Positions 1 through 10,405 of a stretch of DNA of 64,000 bases are shown in pieces; positions within the stretch are counted from its first letter, which is position 1; every line of letters begins with the position of its first letter. This DNA comes from Ypsolopha sequella (taxonomy: Eukaryota > Arthropoda > Insecta > Lepidoptera > Ypsolophidae). The stretch is from assembly GCA_934047225.1 (NCBI GenBank), contig OW203991.1, forward strand, positions 6,262,001 to 6,326,000. The letters run 5' to 3'. The position numbers and the translations under genes were made by a program. Under the pieces are notes generated by a model. The model was given only the letters and a program-made list of their open reading frames with translations, did no database searches and was not told the origin of the DNA.

Positions 1-457
1 CAAACTTAAAATGCTGTTTTTACTTTGTTTGGACAAGACCATGACTAACTGTACATTAAATTTCAAACTCATACTTTATAAACGTCACTAATACTGAACT
101 ATTGGCGTCAACTGTCACATACCAAAATGTTGTTCAATTTTTATCTTCTAAACAAGAAATACAAAGTTAAGTTATGCACTTTGCGCTAAGCGACTGACGT
201 TTAATTTTAAAGCTTAATAACTCAACCAATACGTAGGTTTAAACAAATAAATTTATACGACGTCATAAGTATGACATAAAACTACCTTCATCATTATTTA
301 CATTTAATTATAACATAAATAAGTTCAAATGCACTAACCAGAATAGAAGAATAAATAGGTGAGCGATTATCCATCGTTTTTTACAATTTAATGTGCTATT
401 TTGTCCGCTTTTTTAGAATACATAGATCAAACAAACTTTTTTTTCGTACATGTAAGT
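1..457. other. AT-rich sequence, no gene recognised
   Basis: I see no coding exon, RNA gene or clear repeat boundary here. It flanks the 3' end of the LINE that follows on the minus strand. Confidence 0.5.
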
Positions 458-499
458 ATCAATCAATCAATTCAAGGCCGTTTTCGGTCACAGCGACTG

Positions 500-3400
500 T
501 TAATGCTGAGAGCGGCGCTGGTGAGCCCTCACGTGGCTGACGTAGCCGATTTTTGCAGTGAACGTGCGGCCACATTCACTGCACGTCAGCACCCCTCCAA
601 CTATATTATAATTGATGGCCACTGGTGGTCGGGCCTTAAGCTGGTCTCGTTTTGTGTCGAGCTCAGCGCGTCTAATTGACTCGAAAGCATACACCTTAGT
701 GTTCACAGCCTGCCTCCAATGTGGTCTGTCTGCTGCCAGTGTTTCCCATTGTACTGGGTCTATTGCACATTTCTTCATGTGGCGGTTAAGCACATCTTTA
801 TACCGCAGAAATTGGCCGCCCTGTTTCCGTTTCCCTTCCTGCAGTTCGGAGTAGAAGATGCGCTTAGCCACCCTGGCATCAGACATTCGGGAAACATGGC
901 CACACCATCGCAGCTGACGCCTCATTAGATAGGCCTCAATCCCACCGACATCAGCACGTCGCAGAACTTCCGTGTTTCTCACACGGTCCGACCAGTGGAT
1001 GTTCTGGATGTCACGCAGGCATTTGAGGTGGAACCTATCCAATGTGCGAATATGCTTCCGGTATGGACACCACGATTCGGAGGCATAGAGAAGATTAGGC
1101 AAAACTATCACCATGTACACAGAGACCTTTGTATGGAGCTTTAGGTCATGTGACCGGAACACCTTGGGACGAAGTTTGCCGTAGGCTGCAGCAGCTGCTC
1201 CTATTCTGCTGTTGACTTCATCGTCAAGATGGCACTTGGATGTAATCGTGCTCCCCAGATATTTGAATTTATCTACTTGCTTCAGCGATGCCTCACCGAG
1301 TTTTATATCGACTGGCGCACTGAGAGTGTTTTGAACCATCACTTCGGTTTTCTTAACACTGATTTTTAGGCCAAAACGCCGACATATCTCATCGAGGCTC
1401 GACATTAAGCGCTGTAGATCATCTGAGGATTCCGCCACGAAACACAGGTCATCTGCGTACATTATCTCCGTTATGGTGGTAAGACACACTTTGGTGTATG
1501 CTTTCAGCCTGGCTAAGTTGAAAACACCGCCGTCGGTGCGAAAACGAATACGGATACCGTCAGGCACTGATTGCAAGGCTTCCCGAACTACCACGGCAAA
1601 GTAAAGGGCAAAGAGAGTGGGTGCCAGCACGCAGCCTTGCTTGACTCCACAGCTGACATTGAAGAACTCTGTATCTTCGCCCTTTACCGCGACACAACAC
1701 TGCATGTCATCATGCAGTAGCCGGACCAACCTCACAAACTTATCCGTGCATCCCAGTTTCGTCATCACCACCCATAAAGCTTCCCGAGGCACACTGTCGA
1801 AGGCTTTTTCCAGGTCAACAAAACACATATACAGTTCCTGACTCTGTTCTCTGCTTTTCTCCTGGAGTTGACGTATGGAGAAAATAGCCTCGCAGGTACC
1901 TCTTTCCGGGCGAAAGCCAAATTGGGTTTCCGGCAGGATGTTCTCAGACAGGGGCACTAAGCGGTTGAGCAATATCCGGGCAAAGACTTTTCCCGGAGAG
2001 GTAAGGAGAGATATACCTCTGTACGAATTGCAGTCGGAGCGATCTCCTTTGTTTTTGTACAAGGAGCAGATACGAGACAGATGAAAGTCTTCCGGTACCC
2101 GCTCCTTTTCCCACATCTCAACAAAGAGCCTCCAGATTGTACCGTGCAACTCGTCACCTCCATACTTAAGTAGCTCTCCGGGCAAATTGTCAATGCCCAC
2201 CGCTTTTTTATTCTGCTGTTGTTTAATGGCAAGAACGACCTCACTTAGTGACAGTGGCTTGTCAAGCTCAGTGCAGGCTGGCAATACTGCTATTGAGCTG
2301 ATGTGATGCAGATCCGCATCTCGGTCAACGTTCAGTACGCTGTTGAAATGTTCCCGCCAGCGCTGGAGCACGTCCTGCTTGCTTGTAAGTAGTAATGTAC
2401 CATCAGATGACCTTAATGGAACACTACTGCGGGCTGACTTACCTACTAATTGACGGACCTCTTCGTAAAATGTGCCCATTTGATGCGTGTCTGCAAGCCA
2501 CTGTATGCGCTTGGCCTTTTCCTGCCACCACCTGTCTTTTATCTCTCTGACCTTACCTCTGAGCTGAGCACTACTCTGCCTGACTTCCTTCGACTGTTCA
2601 GTGCGGTGGTTACGGAGGAGAGTTCGGTGCTTCCTTATTGCTTCGGCTAGGCTTTCGTTGTTCTCGTCGAACCAATCCTCGCATTGACGAGGTTTTATAC
2701 CAAGTTTCTGCGTGGCTACATCGACAAGACTGGACGAAAGCGTTTGCCAGATAGCCACAGGATCGCCATTCTCAGTATCCAGCGTCTGAACCACTTCACT
2801 GATCGCCAGGGAGTAGATTTTCCGGGTCTCCAGGTTCTGGAGTTTCCCTAGATCTAACTTCTTTGGCATCACTCCTTGAGATCTGCGCGGAGGAAAAAGT
2901 CGAAGTTTCAGTTTGGTCAAGACAAGCCGATGGTCACTCCAGCAATGAGCACCCCGCATGACACGGGTGATAAGGACCTGGGAGATGTCCCGCTGCCTGA
3001 CTATAGCGTAGTCTATGAGGTGCCAATGTTTGGACCTGGGATGCATCCATGTAGTCTTATATTTAGCCGGGAGTCTAAACATGGTGTTGGTGATTGCCAG
3101 ATTGAATTGGGCACATAATGAGAGCAGTAACCGTCCATTACTATTCATATTACCAACACCGTGTCTTCCCAAGACCTTAGGCCAGGCTTCATAGTCACGA
3201 CCAACCCTAGCATTAAAGTCACCCAATAAGAGCAGTTGCTCTCGAGGGCGAACTTTAGTGAGGGTTTGTGTGAGCTCCTCATAAAACCTGTCCTTGATAT
3301 CGTCATCTCGGTCCATAGTCGGCGCATAGACACTAACGACAGTCAGGTAGTTGTTGTTGGCCAAGTGAAGACGCAAGGAAGTAACGCGGTCCGAGGTGTG

Positions 3401-3679
3401 TACTGGACACTCTTCCAGCTTCGAAGCGATCGTATTTTTTACCGCGAAACCAACGCCAGATCTCCTAGGCTCTGAGGCAGAGTTTCCCTTCCAAAAGAAG
3501 GTATACCCACCGCCGTATTCCACCATCTCCCCCTCGTCAGCCAGGTGAGTCTCACTGAGAGCTGCGATGTCCACACCATAGCGTTGGAGTTCTCGGGCTA
3601 CGATGGCAGTTTTCCTCTCAGGACATTGGTTTGTACTACGATCGAGAAGAGTGCGTACATTCCATGCGCCGAATGTCAT
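500..3679 (-). CDS. LINE ORF2: APE-type endonuclease / reverse transcriptase, 1059 aa
   Basis: The protein nicks target DNA and reverse-transcribes the element RNA at the nick (target-primed reverse transcription). Residues 1-255 are an apurinic-type endonuclease: WNVRTL at 6-11, SETH at 42-45 with the catalytic Glu, GDFN at 153-156, SDH at 248-250. A linker leads to the reverse transcriptase (about 480-780), with NSYRGISLL at 551-559, FGFRP near 588-591 and the catalytic YADD at 741-744. The C-terminus ends in a C2H2-type finger (C1033, C1036, H1049, H1053), a trait of several LINE groups. The ATG at 3679 is chosen because the endonuclease motif starts a few residues later. No stop or frameshift is seen, so the copy may be active. 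No separate ORF1 was recognised. Confidence 0.9.
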   Translation of the reverse strand: MTFGAWNVRTLLDRSTNQCPERKTAIVARELQRYGVDIAALSETHLADEGEMVEYGGGYTFFWKGNSASEPRRSGVGFAVKNTIASKLEECPVHTSDRVTSLRLHLANNNYLTVVSVYAPTMDRDDDIKDRFYEELTQTLTKVRPREQLLLLGDFNARVGRDYEAWPKVLGRHGVGNMNSNGRLLLSLCAQFNLAITNTMFRLPAKYKTTWMHPRSKHWHLIDYAIVRQRDISQVLITRVMRGAHCWSDHRLVLTKLKLRLFPPRRSQGVMPKKLDLGKLQNLETRKIYSLAISEVVQTLDTENGDPVAIWQTLSSSLVDVATQKLGIKPRQCEDWFDENNESLAEAIRKHRTLLRNHRTEQSKEVRQSSAQLRGKVREIKDRWWQEKAKRIQWLADTHQMGTFYEEVRQLVGKSARSSVPLRSSDGTLLLTSKQDVLQRWREHFNSVLNVDRDADLHHISSIAVLPACTELDKPLSLSEVVLAIKQQQNKKAVGIDNLPGELLKYGGDELHGTIWRLFVEMWEKERVPEDFHLSRICSLYKNKGDRSDCNSYRGISLLTSPGKVFARILLNRLVPLSENILPETQFGFRPERGTCEAIFSIRQLQEKSREQSQELYMCFVDLEKAFDSVPREALWVVMTKLGCTDKFVRLVRLLHDDMQCCVAVKGEDTEFFNVSCGVKQGCVLAPTLFALYFAVVVREALQSVPDGIRIRFRTDGGVFNLARLKAYTKVCLTTITEIMYADDLCFVAESSDDLQRLMSSLDEICRRFGLKISVKKTEVMVQNTLSAPVDIKLGEASLKQVDKFKYLGSTITSKCHLDDEVNSRIGAAAAAYGKLRPKVFRSHDLKLHTKVSVYMVIVLPNLLYASESWCPYRKHIRTLDRFHLKCLRDIQNIHWSDRVRNTEVLRRADVGGIEAYLMRRQLRWCGHVSRMSDARVAKRIFYSELQEGKRKQGGQFLRYKDVLNRHMKKCAIDPVQWETLAADRPHWRQAVNTKVYAFESIRRAELDTKRDQLKARPPVAINYNIVGGVLTCSECGRTFTAKIGYVSHVRAHQRRSQH

Positions 3680-4470
3680 ATCCGAATGCTTTATGTTATT
3701 TTTACCTCTGTGCTTTCGACCACGAATTAGGTGATGCAGAAGCAGCCGTGGTTACTACTTCTGTGTGGGTTTGGGTCAAGCCTTGTTTAGGACACCTTTT
3801 CTAGTCCCTCCCCCGTTCGGGGCGAGCAGGGCCTCCCTAAATAGGGCTGCTCCGTCACTCAAGGTGCTGCCGAATCCACACTGATGACCCTGTGCAGCAT
3901 GAAAGCGACCACTCTCCTTGAGTCGCCTGCGTGCAGACATTAGCCAAAGCCCGATTGGCATCACAATCAGACCTCTCTGCCGCTGCCCATCGCCACAGGA
4001 CTTGTTTCTAAAATCGGAGGTCCAGTAGCAGAAACAGTCAATTACGCAGGACATATTATAGTGCACAAGTGTGTGCGCAAACACAGGTGCACTCTCTCGT
4101 CTAAACCTCTCTGTGCCTGATGGAACGTGTAACCGCTACAACCAGAAAGAGGTTCAGATGCAGTTTCTGGCCGACGTTCACTTGAGACCTCTAACGCCGC
4201 CCTAGGCCTTCCACTTAGGCCGTGCTGACTTGCCGCGTCCGCCAATATCCTACGCTTATCAGCTGCAGAATTGCCTTCCACGCCAAGTCAGACTTCGTAC
4301 ACAGAAAAGCGGGAGGTAACCGCGTAAGACCTGTATAGGTCCCCCTCAACCAGGTTTAGCCCACGAACCGACGTGGTGTCCCAGGGTGTGGCCGCCACGT
4401 GTACTGCAGCTTCTAGGAGCCACTGGTGAGAGATTGCGGAGTGTCTGTGGACCAGAGTGAATCTGTCTCA
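3680..4470 (-). other. probable 5' leader of the LINE
   Basis: GC-richer than its surroundings and directly upstream of the LINE start codon. Two short overlapping minus-strand open frames (3776-4084 and 4042-4281) have no recognisable domain and no common frame, so I treat the stretch as an untranslated leader or decayed ORF1. Confidence 0.4.
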
Positions 4471-6004
4471 TTTCAGAGAGCGGCTAACAGATTCAAAAAG
4501 TTATCACCACTAGACACGCCACTACACCCCAAGTATACCTAGTCTTTGGCACATATATGCTTTAGCTCATCCACTTGTCTTCAGAAACCCTTGAGGAATC
4601 AAAGTACCTAAGGAAAACGTACCTCATTATATGAGGTATACATATACAGATGTTGCCATGCACGAAGGTAGTAGTGAAATCATAGAATCATTGCAACATG
4701 ATTAACACATTGTGGGACAGTACCCAGTGGCGTATTTACCCTAGGGCCAAAAGGCCCATGGCCCGGGGCGGCAGGCTGCGAGGGGCGGCGCAAGCTGCAC
4801 CATGCGCTCAGTTTTGGGCGCCTTTCATAATCAATCGTTATCTTTTAATTTTTACTGCTTTTTGGCTTGAGAAATAAATTTAAAAAATTGCTCGTCGTAA
4901 AAAAAAATATTGAATGAATGGTGTTTATATCTTTGTATTTATATCTTTTTTCATTATCATCGTTCTCAGCCCAAACCAACACACTGCGGGGTCTAATTTA
5001 ATTTATAGCACACCGTGCGTAAAATGACCACTTTACGCACGCTGCGCGTGCGTAAAGTCGGCATTTTCCGCACTTGTACTATAAAAAATTATACGAAACT
5101 CGTGCGAGAAACTTTTTCTCGACTCGTGTGATTGCAGCACTCGCCTTCGGCTCGTGCCGCAAACTCACACTCGTCAGAAAACGTTTCATCGCTCTCGTAT
5201 CGTAATGTACTATTAATTATTGAAATATTTTTGCTTTTTTCTCGTTCATTTATGGGGACCCAAACCTTAAATAATAGTTTAGTGTGAAAATTGTAAATAT
5301 GTACTACGTATTTTGTTCTAATGCAATAGTGATTTTGTTTCTTTTTTTTTAATGTATATATTGTATATGTTAGCTGCACTATCGCATTGGCCTAGCTATT
5401 AAGATAGTGGAATGTAGTTAATAAATAAATAAAAAATAAATGCACAGGGCGTCAAATATTGAAATACGCCACTGACGTCACGGCGAATTCCGGAATACGA
5501 CAGTCCGCCTGTCGACGATTGAATTTTCGTTCACATAAATATATAACGTCTCATGACGATCGTTTTTCATCAAGGTCAAGGTTTTTCAGACATCAAGGGG
5601 CGCCAGCGCCCCCTCGTCAGTATGGATCACGGGATGGCGCGGTAAAATTTTGTTTAATTATGTTAAAATAATTGGTCATGATTGAAGATTGAAATAATCT
5701 TTCCCATGTTTTTTTTTCCTTTTTTGCACATGAATAATTTAGGAAACAGATAGGGGGCGCCGTAGAATTCTCGCCCAGGGCGCCGTTAATGCTAAAACCG
5801 GCACTGAGCATAAGTACTGTCATCGCAGAAGTGATTTGAATGGACCTACTGTCACAACAAAAGCTCTTATAGTACAAGTTTATAGTCTGTCATAAATTTT
5901 ACTGTCATATAACATTACGCCTATAAGCAATGTATAAAAATTAATATTGTGACAGCAGGGTAAACCAATGGGTTAATACTGCCCCTGAACCAAAGATTTC
6001 AAAA
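4471..6004. other. repeat-derived, no gene
   Basis: Around 4730-4800 a G/C-run-rich patch (gccc/gggg) is followed by AT-rich sequence. About 5010-5060 holds a small inverted repeat of the type tgcgtaaa/tttacgca. No coding exon is supported. Confidence 0.4.
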
Positions 6005-6240
6005 ATTTAGATGAGCGCTGGCACGTAAAGACTATTCCATTGTTTTTGAATGTGTGCGTTAACATAATGTCGACGCGCGCACACTTATGAGTGCGCAATC
6101 TGATCAGATTACTAAAGTTGTTAAAACAATCATTTTGTTCAGATGAGCACTGATTTCAAACGTGTAAGCGTCACCCATTTAAAGGTGGAAACATTTTGGT
6201 GCTGTCGTAGTACGGTAAGGGCATGTTAGTTATTGCATTG
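6005..6240 (+). repeat. interspersed repeat, family E copy 1
   Basis: This stretch reappears, diverged, at 61176-61443 in spastin intron 4. Shared blocks include gacgcgcgcacacttatgag and cccatttaaaggtggaaaca. It has no coding capacity. The shared segment contains its own small palindromes (gcgcgc), but no terminal repeats were identified, so the element class is unknown. Confidence 0.6.
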
Positions 6241-6604
6241 ATACGCAAAATTATTTCACATCTTTGCAGAAGGAAACATGTGAGAAACCCAAAATATAAA
6301 TAAACTTCAAAACCCAATTGATTGCTTCGTTAAATTACTTAAATAAAACTAGAAAATTAAAGATGTAATTAAAAAAGGACATACAAAGTAAAAACTTCCA
6401 TGATGACTGTGTGTCGATTGTAGGTACGTACAAACATTTTTTTTTTTAATGTTTTTATACAATTTTGTTAGTACCTGTTTCCTTCAGGATAATAAAACTG
6501 GTCAAGTGCGAGTAGGTCTAGTGTTCTGAGAGTTCCATAGCATTTTAATAACTCTAATAAGTTAGTACGTAGACCTGAATTTTTTTTTAACAAAAGTTAC
6601 AAAC

Positions 6605-7034
6605 TTAAGAGGCTATGCGAATTTTATTTTTGTCACTGTCACTCCAAGCGAAAAATCGCGCAGTGCGAGAGGGGCGGATTCAGGGCAAAAGAGAAAAAAG
6701 TTGGTTTTATATTTTTGTTAAAAAAACTAAAATAGCTAGCAAAATTTCAAATATAAAATCTCTAGATATTGTTGAAAAACACCGAATGAAATATGTTTGA
6801 GTTCTGTACATGGTTCCTATTCGTCAAACGAGGAAAAAAAGTATGTTTGAAGACCTCATTTCAACAATTATTTCTATCGAGGAAAATTTATCCAAACATG
6901 TTTTTTCAATTTCAAAACCCTAGATTATATAGCCAAATATAGTAATAATACCAAACATTTATTATAATTTTCCGTGTATTTCATGAAATACTCAGAAAAG
7001 AAACACCTGTATTTTTTTTCGCATATCACCTTAA
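6605..7034. mobile_element. TTAA-flanked MITE (piggyBac-type target)
   Basis: Begins TTAAGAGGCTATGCG and ends with the inverted form CGCATATCACCTTAA, giving imperfect terminal inverted repeats just inside duplicated TTAA. It has no transposase. The inner block (ctccaagcgaaaaatcgcgc) recurs inverted in the copy at 59884-60239. TTAA duplication is the mark of piggyBac-type transposases, so it is probably mobilised in trans. Confidence 0.7.
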
Positions 7035-7039
7035 TTAGC

Positions 7040-7560
7040 TAGATTTGTTTCATACATTTACCTCATTTACCTACAAAATATATGAAATAAATTTAAGTTT
7101 GTTACTAACTCATTACTCCTTTATCATTTTAGTTTCCCGCAATATCATAGCATAGCATGTACAAGAATCTCGGTGTACTTACAAACCCTGACAGGTTTTT
7201 GATACACCTTTATGCTATAAAAATGTATGTTTTAGGTTATAAATTAAATAAATAAAAAAAAAAATTGTTTCACTAGTTTAGTTTAATTTTTGACATAGAC
7301 CTCGTAAAAGAATGATCTAAAACTGGCTTTAATTCTTTTTAATCTTCAAAAACCGGTCAAGTGCGAGTAGGACTCGCGCCCTGAGGGCTCCGTATCATTT
7401 AAATAAGTTAAACAAAAATTACAAACTTCTCGTTACCTACAAAATTTATGAAACAAAACTGTTAAATTATGTTGGTTCAGTATTCGGGACGTAACCCGGA
7501 AACTACATTATAAATCGGCGTTTTCAGTATTTATATTTTGAATACAGCATATTTTGTTAG
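7040..7560. repeat. repeat fragments, including a ccggtcaagtgcgag-type block
   Basis: At about 7350-7395 lies a block (accggtcaagtgcgagtagg) seen again, diverged or inverted, near 6498, 8650-8810, 34965-35015 and 52270-52560. It is one widespread interspersed family, here called D. No gene is seen. Confidence 0.5.
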
Positions 7561-7561
7561 A

Positions 7562-7925
7562 AGGTGGTAGAGCTGATGCCGGGCTCGACTGTGGAGGTAC
7601 CACCATCTTACTTGGAGACCCCTCGAAGTAATTCGGGGGAGAGTAAGAGGATAGCTCACAGGCAAAAATCAGGAGGCCCACCATGCCTGGGACCGATGGA
7701 TGGCGGTATATCCATCCCTACTAGGATCCCTATATGGAACAGACTGGTGACGGGCAGTGGTGTCACTGGTGCGAGGGTTCCGGCACCGCGCTCACCAACC
7801 CGCCTGACCAGTGTATGTGAGTATGGGCAATTATTTCAGGATGACCGCCGGGTGTGGCAAAGTCCTAGAAAGGCTTATGTCCAGCAGTGGACGAACTAGG
7901 CTGATGGATGGATGGATGGATGGAC
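7562..7925 (+). repeat. (GATG)n-tailed retroposon, family B copy 1
   Basis: The longest plus-strand copy of a family ending in (GATG)n at about 7900-7922. Related copies lie inverted at 20937-21294, 41176-41524 and 56373-56464. All keep the simple-repeat tail, while the opposite end is cut at different places, which is the signature of target-primed retroposition. A 111-codon open frame crosses it but has no known domain and is broken in the other copies. It is either a SINE or the 3' end of a LINE. Confidence 0.7.
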
Positions 7926-8080
7926 TATGCAAGTTTGTAAGGTGCACTCTGATTGGTCAATTGACGCTAACACAATGTTAAGATTCTTGGAATAGATCCC
8001 GTAACGAAAATTGTTTAAAACTTACAACTTTGATGGCTCCCCATTTCTTTAAATTTAAAGATAAAAAAATAAAACAATAT

Positions 8081-8344
8081 ACAAGGTGTAACAGAAAGGT
8101 GTAACCATATTTGAAGAACTTATTCAGTCAATGGTATAAAACAACTTTTACTATAGAGACAACCCTGAAATCTCAAAAAAAAATCTGCCCTTCCATACAT
8201 TTCGGCCGAGCGGTATTGCATTTTTCTATGAAACAGTAACATTTTTTTTTCTAGTTACAGTTTTTGTTCCATAGTAAAAGTTTTTCTATAACATTGACTG
8301 AATAAGCTCTTCAAATATGGTTACACCTTTCTGTTACACGTTGT
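8081..8344. repeat. fold-back element, family G copy 1
   Basis: Nearly self-complementary over about 260 bp: acaaggtgtaacagaaaggt at the left pairs with acctttctgttacacgttgt at the right, and the pairing runs inward for about 80 bp on each side. A second copy sits at 58257-58526. It is non-coding; the transposase class is not evident. Confidence 0.75.
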
Positions 8345-10005
8345 ATACCCCCGGTTTCTGAAAGGCCAATCAATGTTAACAGTAGATTAAAAAATAATTA
8401 TCTGCGGATTAAGCCAGAAAAAGTGGAATTTTACATTGAAATCAAAAATTAACTAAGTTAATTATTGATTCACCACTATTCAGACTTCATATATGCTTTA
8501 TTTTCACCGTTATTTGCGGTTGAAGTTTTTTTAATCTACTGTTAACTTTGATTGGCCATTCAGAAACCGGGGGTTATAAGCTCTACTCAGTGATATCTAG
8601 ACAATGTCACCCCACATTCCAGGGTATGAAATCATTTTTTTTGCTTCTTTTTAGGGTTCCGTAATATATTTCTGTTGCCGCTATGACAACAAATACTAAA
8701 AAACAGAATAACATAATATATAACAAACGTGATTTTTTTGCCGTTTTTATAGATAATGGTACGGGACCCTTCGTGAGCGAGTCCGACTCGCACTTGGCCG
8801 GTTTTTCATGTATATTTTAGGTTCTCCTGAAAAATAATTTAATTACATTTTTAAACCAACGTTCGGTTTTGGGTCAACATTCTACACAACGTATCAACAT
8901 TTCAGGTTTCTATCTTATTCCGTCTAATATTTATACAATACGGACGGACAGACGGATAGCAGAGCGGCATCAAATAGGGCTCCGTTTTGCCCTAAGGGTA
9001 CGGAACTGTAAAAATGGGGGCCCATTTCTTTATTTTTAAGATAAAAAGTAATAAAATATATATTTGTACAATGACACCTTGTCACTACAGTAGAGCCACG
9101 GAGTGATGGCGCCTATGACGTTTAAATGCCTACAAAGTATCGCCATTATTTATAAGCAAGTGTGAATTGAAAAATGTAATACTTCATTGTTGATAGTGAT
9201 GTAGTACTTGTTTCGGTTATTATTTTTCGATTTGAATGTTGCTTTATTGTGCAATAGAATTCGTATAGAAACAAAGTTTTTTTTTTTTTAAGTTTCTCAT
9301 TTTTTATAGGTCCTTTTTGAGGTCGCCAAGTTACGCAATAATATTTAATTAAAAACAAAACAGTGACGAAGTTAAACTAAACGAAAATAAATAATAGTAA
9401 AATACTTTTTTTCGATTTAGATATTTAAACATCTCTTGGGGGGCCCAGGGTACTACACCGCATAGGTCTCCGATAGCTACGCCACGGGTTTTGGCACATA
9501 TTCCTTTTGTATCATTATGTTGGATGTTGAATGACGTGTCTAATGTTGAGTAAACTCACACTTGATTTTTATTTTAACCCAAATTTGAAATGTACCTCAT
9601 CACTGCTCATCACTAAATGCAGCTGTCATAAGTGCCATCACTCAGTGGCCCTACTTTAGTTGTCATCCACCACCTACATGCTAAGAGAGAAAAAACATAT
9701 AGCGACATATTGACATATAATATAGCAACGGACCGACGGACTGCAGTGTCATTTGCCCTTTAAGTACGGAATCCTAAAAAGGATTGGTAATAAAGACAAC
9801 GTGTGTAATTTAGCGTAAATCTGGCAGAAAGTCACACCGCAACCCACCCTCAAACCTTGTGTAACACTGCTTCAACACTGCCTCACACAGACATGTCAAA
9901 CATTCCCTTTGATCTCCCAACCAACCCCTACAACCCCTACGAATTCAAGTTCAGCTGACTCTCCTTGAACTATGTAATCCTAGTACTTCGAAGGCTCTAT
10001 GGGTG
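8345..10005. other. intergenic mosaic of family D repeat fragments
   Basis: Inverted family D blocks occur at about 8650-8810 (ending cacttggccggtttttc), about 8930-9010 (cggacggacagacggatagc) and about 9700-9780. The rest is AT-rich. No coding exon is recognised. Confidence 0.45.
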
Positions 10006-10405
10006 AGACGCCGTGCATTCGCTCACGTATTCCGTGCCTCCCTTACGCCAGGGCCACAGCTTCAGGCTTCTGGCGGCGCTTCTTGCTGCGCTTCCACGTG
10101 GTCTTTGCGACGGGCTTTGCCCTGCCACGACACCCGTCGGCGCCTTCGACCGCATCGTATGTATAGGGCGCTCGCTCGCTCAAAGCGCTCGACACTAGGT
10201 TCGTCCTGTGCGCTCGATCACTGTTTCAACCACCCGCCTCCCCGCACACCGCCGTCGAAAGAGCGCAAGTTACTCAAAGCCGGACAAGACGCGCGAGCGG
10301 CGACCTATGGCCGGATCTATACAACTTCATACATTTGTTCTCTCCGCCGGCGCCGTCGCGCGTCGCAAGAAGAACCGCTTGGCGCGCCTCTCGAAGCCTG
10401 AAGCT
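10006..10405 (+). promoter_or_regulatory. GC-rich stretch, probable promoter/5' UTR of the small gene
   Basis: A sharp island of CpG-rich sequence in AT-rich surroundings, immediately before the chosen start codon at 10406. Two long Arg/Pro-rich open frames run through it in different registers, as expected from GC-rich non-coding DNA. One of them is in frame with the gene, so an N-terminal extension cannot be excluded. No TATA box was found. Confidence 0.4.

Larger units (their letters stand above)
458..4470 (-). mobile_element. full-length or near full-length non-LTR retrotransposon (LINE)
   Basis: A minus-strand LINE. Its 3' end carries a short (ATTG)n tail, read on the plus strand as repeated ATCA at about 458-472. 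This lies just outside an uninterrupted endonuclease/reverse transcriptase frame. The 5' limit is not marked by a visible target duplication; I place it where the GC-rich leader fades, near 4470. A simple-repeat tail and an APE endonuclease fit the RTE/CR1-like LINEs, but the clade is not assigned. The intact frame suggests a young copy. Confidence 0.75.

Noticed and set aside
3776..4281. LINE ORF1
   Set aside because: Two short overlapping frames in different registers, no coiled coil, RRM or zinc knuckle.
10003..10401. 132-codon Arg/Pro-rich open frame
   Set aside because: GC-rich DNA has few stops; two frames are equally open, no domain is visible, and it ends before the exon chosen on phase and start context.
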